A DNA stretch of 64,000 bases from UBA1413 sp964552955 (lineage in GTDB: Bacteria > Bacteroidota > Bacteroidia > Bacteroidales > Prolixibacteraceae): assembly GCA_964552955.1 (NCBI GenBank), contig CAZKIU010000005.1:48195-112194 (forward strand), in the 5' to 3' direction. The position numbers and the translations under genes were made by a program. This document shows positions 1 through 7,860 of this stretch, one piece after another (position 1 is the stretch's first letter; each line of letters starts with the position of its first letter). The notes under the pieces were generated by a model. The model was not told the origin of the DNA. It made no database searches and worked only from the letters and a program-made list of their open reading frames with translations.

Positions 1-1
1 T

Positions 2-433
2 CACCTGGGCTCCTGGATCAGCTATGCCCTGGCCACCCTGGCGACCTTCGTGCTGGTGATGATCGCCATGATTGAGAACAGCCGCATGCCCGTCGACGAC
101 CCCAAAACCCACCTGGAACTCACCATGGTCCATGAGGTGATGATTCTCGACCACAGTGGATTCGACCTGGGGCTCATCCTGACTGCCGGCTACCTCAAAT
201 TTGCCCTCTTCGGCGCCCTCGTGGTCAACCTCTTCATCGGCATGGTCCCCACAGGGTATGCCATCCCCCTCTTCTTCCTGATCCAGACCGGCATGGCCAT
301 TACCATTGGCGGGATCGAATCCTTTATGGCCCGCTTCCGCATGAGTCATAATCCCCAGTTCATCACGGTGCTCACTTCTGTGGCCCTGCTGGTCTTTTTC
401 GGCGTGTTGCTCCTTTCCGGCAGGTTCCTTTGA
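2..433 (+). CDS. Ehr/hydrogenase-4 NuoH-like membrane subunit, 5' truncated
   Basis: The reading frame is open from base 2, so the gene starts before the window; about 143 C-terminal residues are seen. The conserved loop with ENSRMPVDDPKTHLELTMVH is the signature of the NuoH/HycD/HyfC family, the membrane subunit that links the peripheral electron-transfer arm to the ion-pumping antiporter subunits in complex I and group 4 hydrogenases. At least three hydrophobic segments follow it. The next gene, a HyfE homologue, begins 12 bases after the stop, so these are in one operon. Family assignment is strong. Placement in an Ehr complex rather than a true hydrogenase rests on the altered large and small subunits downstream. 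Confidence 0.9.
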   Translation, partial: HLGSWISYALATLATFVLVMIAMIENSRMPVDDPKTHLELTMVHEVMILDHSGFDLGLILTAGYLKFALFGALVVNLFIGMVPTGYAIPLFFLIQTGMAITIGGIESFMARFRMSHNPQFITVLTSVALLVFFGVLLLSGRFL

Positions 434-445
434 AAACTAACAGCT

Positions 446-1078
446 ATGGCAGACGTATTGCTTATCACCTTTCTGATCACCCTCTTTTACATGGCCATCG
501 CCAACCGGCTGATGACTTATGTTAAGGTGCTCGCCTTCCAGGGAGTCCTGCTTTTCTTCGTGGTATTCATCCAGCTCAGCGAGATCAACCTGCTCAACCT
601 GGTGCTGATTCTTCTGGAGACCATTATCTTTAAGTCGGTGGCCGTTCCGGTATTCCTGGCCTACCTCCTCCGCCGCAACCAAATCACCCGCGAGGCAGAA
701 CCCTTCCTCCCCAATTTCATCTCCCTGCTTATCGTCACCGCCATCGTGGTGGTCACCTTCCTGCTGTCTAATTACATCCACGATATCCACCTCGACAAAC
801 TCTTTTTTGTGGTGGCCCTCTCCACCCTCTTTACCGGTCTTTACCTGATCGCCACCCGCCGGAAAATCATCACCCACGTGATGGGGTATATGGTTGTGGA
901 AAACGGGGTCTTCGTGCTTTCCCTGGCTGTGGGCAATGAGATGCCCATGCTGGTCAACCTGGGCATTATGCTTGACATTTTTGCCAGCGTCCTGATCCTG
1001 GGGATCTTCCTCAATAAAATCGGTGATGTTTTCAGAGATGTGGATGTGGACCAGTTGAGTAACCTGAAAGATATCTGA
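446..1078 (+). CDS. HyfE-like membrane subunit (hydrogenase-4 component E)
   Basis: A 210-residue, highly hydrophobic protein with roughly six to seven predicted membrane helices and very few charged residues except near the C-terminus. Length, hydropathy and position between a NuoH-like and an antiporter-like gene match HyfE, whose N-terminal part resembles NuoK. In Hyf/Ehr-type complexes this subunit is part of the membrane arm. The gene lies 12 bases after the preceding stop and 13 bases before the next start, with GAGGGAGGAAG ahead of that next start. Assignment is from family resemblance plus operon position; no metal ligands are expected. Confidence 0.82.
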   Translation: MADVLLITFLITLFYMAIANRLMTYVKVLAFQGVLLFFVVFIQLSEINLLNLVLILLETIIFKSVAVPVFLAYLLRRNQITREAEPFLPNFISLLIVTAIVVVTFLLSNYIHDIHLDKLFFVVALSTLFTGLYLIATRRKIITHVMGYMVVENGVFVLSLAVGNEMPMLVNLGIMLDIFASVLILGIFLNKIGDVFRDVDVDQLSNLKDI

Positions 1079-1091
1079 GGGAGGAAGTAAT

Positions 1092-2516
1092 ATGACGTTG
1101 ATCTACCTTATCGTGGCTTTAGGACTTTCGGCAGGCCTGTTCCTCAACAGGAACCGGCGGGACGCTTATCTGATAACCACTCTTTTCCTGCTGGTGCAGT
1201 GGGCGTTTACCCTGTATGTTGGATTTCACCTGCGCACTGCCGACAGCCTTTATTTTACCTATGATGCCCTGGGTTTTCTGTTGCTGGTGACCCTCAGCGT
1301 GGTGGCCCTGCCGGCTGCCCTTCACAGTGCCCTATACATCGAAAGGCATCAGGAGACGTCTGCCTCTCGGGGGATTTACCTGGGATCGCTCGTGGTGCTG
1401 ATAACCGCTATAGGAGCAGGGTACCTGGCCAACCACATCGCAGTAGTATGGATATTTACCGAGATCACCACCCTGAGTGCCTCGGCACTGATCTATCATC
1501 ACCGCAACAAACTGGCCCTGGAGGGCACCTGGAAGTATGTGTTTATCTGCGCCTTGAGCATCTCCTTTGTATTCATAGGCATTCTTTTTCTGAGTCTTTC
1601 GCTGCACTATGCAGGCTCGACGGATCTCTCTTGGGCCAACCTGCAAGCCAACAGCGCTTCCCTTGACCCTTTCTGGCTGAAGCTGGCCTGGCTTTTCATC
1701 TTCACGGGTTTCACGGCCAAGCTAGGGCTGGTGCCTATGTTCACGGCCGGTATCGATGCCAAGGATACGGCCCCGGGGCCCGCAGGTGCTTTACTGGCCA
1801 GCGTGCTGATGAACCTGGGTTTCGTGGGGGTCTTCCGGTTCTACACCGTGGTGGCTCATACCTCCCTGCACCATTGGGTCGGGGGTGTTACGGGTGCCGC
1901 CGCTTTCCTTTCAGTTTTCGTGGCTGCCGCTTATATGATCAGGGTACGCAACGTGAAAAGAATGTTCGCCTATTCCGGGGTGGAACATATGGGACTGGTC
2001 ATGCTGGGGGTAGTAGCGGGCGGCGTAGGCTATTATGCCGCCATCCTCCACATCATCCTTCACGCCTTCGTCAAATCCTCTCTCTTCTTTCAATACAACC
2101 AGCTCTACCGGGTCTATCAGAGTAAAAGCATCTCCTACATGGGAGGCTATTTTCGCATTGCTCCGGCGGGAGCCCTGGTGTTGTTGCTGGGATTCCTCAG
2201 CGCGGCGGCCATTCCGCCCTCCGGAATGTTTGTCAGTGAGTGGCTGATTTTCCGTTCCCTGCTGGAGGCCAGGCTGATCCTTCCCCTGGTGGGGGTGGCG
2301 CTGCTGCTGACCATGATCCTCTGGGCCTTCGGCCGGAATATCTTCAGAATCCTCTTTCTGCCCCCGGCTATGGCAGATATGCCCCCGGCCTCTCCTGCAC
2401 CAGCCTGGGAAAGTGCCTCCCAGTTCATCCTGCTGGCCCTGGCCGTCTACCTCGGGTTTTTCCCCCCTGACGGTTTTGTGGACCTGATCAGGGAAAGTGT
2501 CTCCTTATTGCCCTGA
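1092..2516 (+). CDS. HyfF-like proton-conducting antiporter subunit (NuoN/NuoL/MrpD family)
   Basis: 474 residues with about 13-14 predicted transmembrane helices. Family features seen: a lysine in GTWKYVF (mid-protein helix) and the segment TAKLGLVP followed by DAKDTAPGPAGALLAS, the equivalent of the KxGxxPxHxWLPDAH...PTPVSALL region of complex I antiporter subunits. It would form the ion-translocating channel of the membrane arm. It belongs to the same operon as its neighbours (stop of this gene to start of the next, 5 bases). Only one such subunit is fully visible; a HyfB-like one may lie upstream of the window. The transported ion (H+ or Na+) cannot be read from the sequence. Confidence 0.9.
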   Translation: MTLIYLIVALGLSAGLFLNRNRRDAYLITTLFLLVQWAFTLYVGFHLRTADSLYFTYDALGFLLLVTLSVVALPAALHSALYIERHQETSASRGIYLGSLVVLITAIGAGYLANHIAVVWIFTEITTLSASALIYHHRNKLALEGTWKYVFICALSISFVFIGILFLSLSLHYAGSTDLSWANLQANSASLDPFWLKLAWLFIFTGFTAKLGLVPMFTAGIDAKDTAPGPAGALLASVLMNLGFVGVFRFYTVVAHTSLHHWVGGVTGAAAFLSVFVAAAYMIRVRNVKRMFAYSGVEHMGLVMLGVVAGGVGYYAAILHIILHAFVKSSLFFQYNQLYRVYQSKSISYMGGYFRIAPAGALVLLLGFLSAAAIPPSGMFVSEWLIFRSLLEARLILPLVGVALLLTMILWAFGRNIFRILFLPPAMADMPPASPAPAWESASQFILLALAVYLGFFPPDGFVDLIRESVSLLP

Positions 2517-2521
2517 CTCCT

Positions 2522-4021
2522 ATGAATTACATCTCTATTAAAAACAACGCTTCCCTGCCCCTGGCTTCCATCCCGGTGCTGGACTACACCACCTTTTTCA
2601 GGGTGAATACCGGTCTGATGACCGCTCATCCTGAATGCCACTGCGCTACCTACCATGGCCTGCCCGAGGAGGGTAACATCAGGCTGATCTGTGCCATCGC
2701 CGATGATGCCACCGGCGAAATCCATCTCACTTCGTGTGTGACACCCCCCACACTCCCGCTCTCCTCTTTTTCGGCCGTGGTCCCCGCTTTTGAACGCTTT
2801 GAACGGGAGATCCATGAGAATTTCGGCATTCCCTTTACGGGTCATCCCTGGCTGAAACCGGTGCGCTATCCCTTTGACCGCTATGATAAGACGCAAACCA
2901 TCGCCACTTATCCCTTTTATACCATGGAGAGTGATGAACTCCATGAGGTAGGGGTAGGGCCCATCCATGCGGGGGTAATCGAGCCCGGTCATTTCCGTTT
3001 TATCTGCAACGGGGAACAGATCCTTCACCTGGAGATCCAACTGGGGTTCCAGCACCGGGGTGTGGAAGCGATGTTCCTCAAGAGGCAGGGGGTGTTGGAA
3101 CAAACCCTGCTGGCTGAGAGCATTGCCGGAGATACTGTTGTCGGGCATACCACGGCTTTTAGCCTGGTGCGGGAAGCCCTTCATGGCCGGGAGATCCCCG
3201 ATGGGGTGGCGTTCAGCCGTACCCTGGCCCTGGAGCTGGAACGAATGGCCATCCATACGGGCGATATGGCTGCCCTTTGCACCGATGTGGCCTACCAACT
3301 GGGGAGTGCCGTTTATGGAAGACTGCGGACCCCCCTGGTCAACTTCTTCCAGGAGTGGGGCGGTAACCGCCTGGGCAAGGGGCTGATCAGACCCGGCAGG
3401 AACCAGTTCCCCTTCACACCGTATCTGGCCGGCCGCCTTTCTACACTCCTTGACGCCTATGAGCGCGATTTCGAGGAGATGAGTGCCATGCTCTTCAACC
3501 TTCCCAGTGCCTTGTCCCGATTCGAACGGACAGGCGTGGTGAGTTGTGAGGAGGTGTTGTCGATAGGGGCCGTAGGAATGGCTGCCCGCATGAGCGGGTT
3601 GCCCCGCGATATCCGCAGCAGCCATCCCTCCCTGCTCTATCCCTCCCTTGCCCACCAACCGGTGGTCAAGCACCACGGTGACGTCTATTCCCGGGTGCAG
3701 ATCCGCCGGGAGGAAATCAGACAGTCGATGCAATACCTGCGTCGCCTGATTGGCCAACTCCCCGAAACCGCCCCCCTGGGTGAACTTTCCGGGACTATGG
3801 TCCCCCAACACCTGGCCCTTTCCCTCGTGGAGGGCTGGCGGGGAGAGATCTGCCATTGCGCCATCACCGGTACCCGGGGTGAACTGCGCCATTACAAGGT
3901 CAAGGATCCTTCCTTTCACAACTGGATGGCCCTGGCCCTGGCCGTACGCCAAAACGAGATCTCTGATTTTCCCATCTGCAACAAGAGCTTTAACCTTTCT
4001 TACTGCGGACATGACCTGTAA
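2522..4021 (+). CDS. Ehr large subunit: NuoCD/hydrogenase-large-like protein lacking NiFe ligands
   Basis: 499 residues. The N-terminal ~160 residues resemble the NuoC/HycE N-domain; the rest is the NuoD/hydrogenase large-subunit fold (HFRFICNGEQILHLEIQLG, HRGVE). True group 4 hydrogenases carry E-R-x-C-G-x-C near this point. Here the aligned segment is E199-S-I-A202-G-D-T205, so both cysteines are gone. At the C-terminus, where DPCxxC should hold the other two ligands, the protein reads DFPICNKSFNLSYC. A NiFe site therefore cannot form in the usual way. This is the hallmark of energy-converting-hydrogenase-related (Ehr) complexes. The reaction is unknown. The last codons are followed by a 193-base gap before the small-subunit gene. 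Confidence 0.87.
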   Translation: MNYISIKNNASLPLASIPVLDYTTFFRVNTGLMTAHPECHCATYHGLPEEGNIRLICAIADDATGEIHLTSCVTPPTLPLSSFSAVVPAFERFEREIHENFGIPFTGHPWLKPVRYPFDRYDKTQTIATYPFYTMESDELHEVGVGPIHAGVIEPGHFRFICNGEQILHLEIQLGFQHRGVEAMFLKRQGVLEQTLLAESIAGDTVVGHTTAFSLVREALHGREIPDGVAFSRTLALELERMAIHTGDMAALCTDVAYQLGSAVYGRLRTPLVNFFQEWGGNRLGKGLIRPGRNQFPFTPYLAGRLSTLLDAYERDFEEMSAMLFNLPSALSRFERTGVVSCEEVLSIGAVGMAARMSGLPRDIRSSHPSLLYPSLAHQPVVKHHGDVYSRVQIRREEIRQSMQYLRRLIGQLPETAPLGELSGTMVPQHLALSLVEGWRGEICHCAITGTRGELRHYKVKDPSFHNWMALALAVRQNEISDFPICNKSFNLSYCGHDL

Positions 4022-4214
4022 TCAGAATTCTTATAATGATATGAAAGTCGCATGGTGCTCCGACCACCAAAGGACATGTATATTTGCTCCATGCGACTTC
4101 CACGGGCGTGAAGCACCTTAACCGGCCCCACTGCCATATGTAACTGAAGAACAAGTTATTAACTAACAAATAGACAAGTGAATAAAACCCTGAAATGGGG
4201 GAAGAACGGATCAG
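4022..4214. other. intergenic spacer with inverted repeat inside the Ehr operon
   Basis: A 193-base gap in an otherwise tightly packed operon. It holds a perfect 11-bp inverted repeat, AAGTCGCATGG (4045-4055) and CCATGCGACTT (4089-4099), with a 33-base loop that itself contains a small GGTG/CACC hairpin. No T-tract follows, so it is not an obvious intrinsic terminator. Short reading frames across it show no recognisable protein. It may be an RNA processing or stability element that sets the ratio of large to small subunit. Confidence 0.5.
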
Positions 4215-4961
4215 ATGTTTAAGAATATTAATATCCTGTTGCATCAGGGGAAACAGTACATTCCCGATGTGACCACAGTGGAAGTGCCGGGTATTTTCCG
4301 CGGCCGGCCGGTCATCAGCACGGAGCCTGTTGACGGGGAGCAACTGGCGGCCCTCTGCCCGGTGAGGGCGATCACGGCCTCTCCCGTCACCCTCGACCTG
4401 GGAAAATGTCTGTTTTGCGGCGAGTGTGCCCGTCAGTTTCCTGAAAAGGTGAGATTCACCAAAGATTACCACCTCTCCACTAATGTCAGGGAGCGCCTGG
4501 TCATCAGGGAGGGTGAAGAGTCACCCGTAGAAGTAGATCTCTCACAGGTGCGGCGGGAGGTGCGGCGGGTACTGAGGAACTCCCTCAAGTTGCGACAGGT
4601 ATCGGCAGCCGGTGATAACAGCGCCGAGTGGGAACTCAACGCTGCCAACAATGTCCAGTTTGACATGAGCCGCTTTGGGATCGAGTTCGTGGCTTCACCA
4701 CGGCATGCCGACGGCGTGGTGATCACCGGCCCCATTTCGGAGAACATGGCCGAACCGCTGCAGATCTGTTATGAAGCCGTGCCGGAGCCTAAAATCGTGG
4801 TCCTCGCTGGTACCGACGCCATCAGCGGAGGTCTATTCGATGGCTCTCCTGCCCTGGAACGTTCCTTCATCGAGCGCTATCCTGTCGACCTTTACATCGC
4901 CGGCAACCCGCCCCACCCGCTGTCGGTCATCAACGGCCTGCTCGACCTCACCAGGGGATAG
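4215..4961 (+). CDS. Ehr small subunit: single-cluster ferredoxin fused to NuoB-like domain without N2 ligands
   Basis: 248 residues in two parts. Residues ~1-90 form a ferredoxin-like region with CPVRAI (C48) and CLFCGEC (C65, C68, C71). The fourth cysteine of the CxxCxxCxxxCP motif is F75, so the four cysteines fit one [4Fe-4S] cluster. Residues ~130-248 follow the NuoB/HycG fold (FGIEFVASPRHADGVVITGP, then ISGG and PPHPLSVINGLL). Every expected proximal-cluster ligand is missing: GSCxxSGG is GTDAISGG (D201), GCPPxP is GNPPHP (N231), and the N-terminal CxxC is absent. The only other cysteine is C185. It probably docks on the large subunit above; its electron path is unclear. Confidence 0.85.
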   Translation: MFKNINILLHQGKQYIPDVTTVEVPGIFRGRPVISTEPVDGEQLAALCPVRAITASPVTLDLGKCLFCGECARQFPEKVRFTKDYHLSTNVRERLVIREGEESPVEVDLSQVRREVRRVLRNSLKLRQVSAAGDNSAEWELNAANNVQFDMSRFGIEFVASPRHADGVVITGPISENMAEPLQICYEAVPEPKIVVLAGTDAISGGLFDGSPALERSFIERYPVDLYIAGNPPHPLSVINGLLDLTRG

Positions 4962-5100
4962 CCCTTCGGTGGCTGCAGCAGGATAGGAAGGCCGTCGACC
5001 AGTTCAAGGTCCAGAGCTCTTCGCTGCGCTCTGCCCAGGCAGAGGTTAAAGATGCTCCACAATGCTCAAAGATTAATAGCTTATAGATATTAAATCATTC

Positions 5101-5170
5101 CAGACTCAAGATTCAAGATTCAAGATTCAAGATTCAAGACTCAAGACTCAGGATTCCAGATTCCAGATTC
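5101..5170. repeat. 7-bp tandem repeat array (10 units)
   Basis: Ten back-to-back 7-mers of the form (A/C)(A/G)GA(T/C)TC, e.g. CAGACTC, AAGATTC (four in a row), AAGACTC, AGGATTC, CAGATTC. The period is exact across 70 bases. It lies between the Ehr operon and the aldolase gene, in the 249-base gap 4962-5210. The same unit recurs at six other places in the window. Confidence 0.9.
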
Positions 5171-5210
5171 AAAATTTTTATTATTCTAATATTCTGATAT
5201 TTATAATGGT

Positions 5211-6503
5211 ATGGCAAGCAGGAATTTCTCACTGATGCATCCGCGTGATCAGATCATTCTGATTATAAGCAGGATTTACAGGATGGGACTCACCACCACT
5301 TCCGGAGGAAATTTATCGGTGATCGATGAGGAGGGGAAGATTTGGATCACACCTTCGGCTGTGGACAAGGGAACCCTGACGCCGCGTGATATCATGTGTC
5401 TGCATCCTGACGGAAGGATAGAGGGGCCGCACAAGCCTTCGTCGGAGCTCCCGTTTCACCGGGCGATCTATGAAGTACGACCTGACATCAGGGCTGTTGT
5501 GCATGCCCATCCGCCGGCGCTGGTCTCCTTCAGCATTGTCAGGAAGGTTCCCGACACGCGGATCATTCCGCAGGCCCAGAAGGTATGCGGGCCTATTGGG
5601 TATGCCCCGTACTTCCTGCCTGGGAGCACCCGGCTGGGCGAAGCGATAGCAGTCGAATTTGAGCGGGGCTATCACTCGGTGATCATGGAAAATCACGGCA
5701 CGGTGGTGGGGGGATCTGACCTGATCGAGGCTTATGAGCGGTTTGAGGCGATGGAGTTTTGCGCCAGGACCCTGATCAACAGCAAGGCCCTGGGAGAACC
5801 CCGCTTTCTGGATGAGCAACAATTGGAGGCCTTTGAGGCCCAGATTCCACATCATGTGCCGGAACTGGAAACGGTGGTTACCGCTTCTGACGAAAAGGAG
5901 ATCCGCACCGAAATTGTGAGGATGGTCAGGCGGGCCTGTGACCAGGGATTGATGATGAGCACTTACGGAACCGCCTCAGTGCGGTGGAGGGGCGATGATT
6001 TTCTGATTACCCGTACTGATGTGACACGGTGGAACATCGACCTGGACGATATTGTGCAGGTGCGTGGCGGGCGGCGCGAACCGGGGAAAGTCCCCAGCCG
6101 GGCCATGTGGCTCCACCAGGAGATCTATCGCCGGAATCCGCAGGTCAACGCTATCATCATGACTCAGCCCCCCTACCTGATGGCCTTCGGGGCCACCCAT
6201 GAACACATGGACGTGAAGACCATCCCCGAAAGCTGGATTTTCCTCCAGGATATGCCCAATCTTCCTTTTGGTTCCCAATTTACAGGGCGGACCGACATTC
6301 CCGACCTGGTGGCGCAACAGGTGCCCGCCGTCCTGGTCAACAACGATGCGGTCATTGTCACAGGTAAAAGCCTCCTTCAGGCCTTCGACCGCCTCGAAGT
6401 GGCGGAATTCTCGGCCAAGTCCCTCTGCATGGGCAAGGCCATCGGGGTATTTTTCCCCATCGGAGAGGCGGAAATAGAGGATCTTAAAAAGGCCTTTTTC
6501 TGA
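5211..6503 (+). CDS. tandem class II aldolase/adducin-like protein with degenerate second domain
   Basis: 430 residues built of two class II aldolase domains. The first (about 5-215) has the usual features: GGNLS, an acidic residue in SSE (E79), the zinc ligands H98-A-H100-PP and N161-H162-G. The second (about 220-425) keeps the fold but has lost the metal site: HAHPP is MTQPP (317-321) and NHG is N-N-D (377-379). Known relatives are sugar-phosphate aldolases/epimerases such as fuculose- or ribulose-phosphate enzymes. The substrate cannot be named. It is probably transcribed alone: a repeat array lies 40 bases upstream and a secreted propeller protein starts 65 bases downstream. Confidence 0.85.
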   Translation: MASRNFSLMHPRDQIILIISRIYRMGLTTTSGGNLSVIDEEGKIWITPSAVDKGTLTPRDIMCLHPDGRIEGPHKPSSELPFHRAIYEVRPDIRAVVHAHPPALVSFSIVRKVPDTRIIPQAQKVCGPIGYAPYFLPGSTRLGEAIAVEFERGYHSVIMENHGTVVGGSDLIEAYERFEAMEFCARTLINSKALGEPRFLDEQQLEAFEAQIPHHVPELETVVTASDEKEIRTEIVRMVRRACDQGLMMSTYGTASVRWRGDDFLITRTDVTRWNIDLDDIVQVRGGRREPGKVPSRAMWLHQEIYRRNPQVNAIIMTQPPYLMAFGATHEHMDVKTIPESWIFLQDMPNLPFGSQFTGRTDIPDLVAQQVPAVLVNNDAVIVTGKSLLQAFDRLEVAEFSAKSLCMGKAIGVFFPIGEAEIEDLKKAFF

Positions 6504-6568
6504 CAGGCTTGTAACATTCCGCAGGCCAGTGATACGAATAAGTCAGCGGAAACCTAACTTTTCGATTC

Positions 6569-7855
6569 ATGACCAAGAAGTACTGTTTATTGTTCCTGCT
6601 GACCCTGGTGTGCGGGTCGGTATTTGCGCAGTCACAGGAGGAGTCCCTTCAGGGGGCCTCCCGGGTGGCGCCTGAAGTGGCCCAATGGCGCGGACCGGAG
6701 CGCGACGGCAAATATTCTGAAACCGGCCTCTTAAAAGAGTGGCCTGCCGGAGGCCCCACGATGCTCTGGTCCTATGAGGGACTGGGTGCCGGCATGGGAA
6801 GCCCTGTGGTGGCCCATGAGATGGTTTATGTGACGGGTATTCCCGATACCCTCAACGGAATGGGCCGTTTGTTTGCCTTTACCCTCGACGGTCGGCTGGC
6901 CTGGACCAAAGATTACGGTTCTGATTTCACCGCCTTGTTTGCCGGAGCCCGTTCGACCCCCACAGTGGCCGGAGACCTCCTTTACCTGGAGAGCGGAAAC
7001 GGGGAGGTCATCTGCCTGAATGCCCTCACGGGGGAATCCCTCTGGAAAGTCGATTTTTTTGCTGATTTCCAGGCCGATTCGGTACAGTTCGGGTTTTCGG
7101 AATCCCTGCTGGTGGACGGGGACCGGCTTTTTTGTACGCCCGGTGGAAAAACCCATAACATCGTCGCCCTTAACAGATTCACGGGGGAGGTCATCTGGGC
7201 ATCACCCGGTTCGGGGGAACAAGCCACCTATTCCTCACCCATCCTCTTCCGGCATAACAACCGGCCGATATTGGCCAATCTCACCGCCTCCTCCATCCTG
7301 GGGGTCGATGCCACCGACGGAGAGGTGTTGTGGCGCTTTTTCCAGTATCAGGACAATAAGATCCATGCCAACACCCCTGTATATTCGGAGGGAGATCTTC
7401 TCATAGCCAGTACCAGCCGCAAAGACAGTTCTGGGGTGGTGATGCTGCGGCTTTCCCCCTCAGGTGATTCGGCCCGCGTGTTGTGGCGCAACAGGGAGGT
7501 CATCAACCTCTCGGGGGGAGCCATCCTCAACGACAGTTGTATCTATATACCGGCCTATATTCAGCCCAAATGGTATTGCCTCGACCGTTATACGGGTAAG
7601 ATAAGGCATATTTCACGGGCGTTGGGAGGAGGTGTCATTCTCTATGCCGATGGGCTTTATTATACCTACACCGAAAGGGAAGGCGAAATGGCCCTGATGG
7701 AGGCTACTCCTGATACTTTCAGGGTGATCAGTACCTTCAGGGTTCCTTTGGGCACGGCACAGCACTGGGCCCATCCGGTCATCAGCAAAGGCTTGCTGCT
7801 GGTCCGCCATGGAGGGGCCCTGATGGTTTATGATATCAGGAAAAAGGATTCCTGA
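6569..7855 (+). CDS. exported PQQ-like beta-propeller protein
   Basis: 428 residues. It starts with a signal peptide (KKYCLLFLLTLVCGSVFAQ) ending in an A-x-A-type cleavage site, followed by WRGPERDGKYSETGLLKEWP, the typical opening of Bacteroidota and Planctomycetota PQQ-like propellers related in fold to BamB. Repeated blade motifs are visible (e.g. VICLNALTGESLWKVD, IVALNRFTGEVIWASPG, ILGVDATDGEVLWRF). It acts in the periplasm or at the outer membrane; the ligand and partner are unknown. The gene ends 5 bases before the convergent gene on the other strand. Confidence 0.85.
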   Translation: MTKKYCLLFLLTLVCGSVFAQSQEESLQGASRVAPEVAQWRGPERDGKYSETGLLKEWPAGGPTMLWSYEGLGAGMGSPVVAHEMVYVTGIPDTLNGMGRLFAFTLDGRLAWTKDYGSDFTALFAGARSTPTVAGDLLYLESGNGEVICLNALTGESLWKVDFFADFQADSVQFGFSESLLVDGDRLFCTPGGKTHNIVALNRFTGEVIWASPGSGEQATYSSPILFRHNNRPILANLTASSILGVDATDGEVLWRFFQYQDNKIHANTPVYSEGDLLIASTSRKDSSGVVMLRLSPSGDSARVLWRNREVINLSGGAILNDSCIYIPAYIQPKWYCLDRYTGKIRHISRALGGGVILYADGLYYTYTEREGEMALMEATPDTFRVISTFRVPLGTAQHWAHPVISKGLLLVRHGGALMVYDIRKKDS

Positions 7856-7860
7856 TTTTT

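Noticed and set aside
2447..4012. 521-codon open frame on the minus strand
   Set aside because: Antisense to the Ehr large-subunit gene, which has clear family motifs; the frame is open only because of high GC in the third positions.
2522..4961. A functional NiFe hydrogenase
   Set aside because: All four NiFe cysteine positions and the proximal cluster ligands are substituted.
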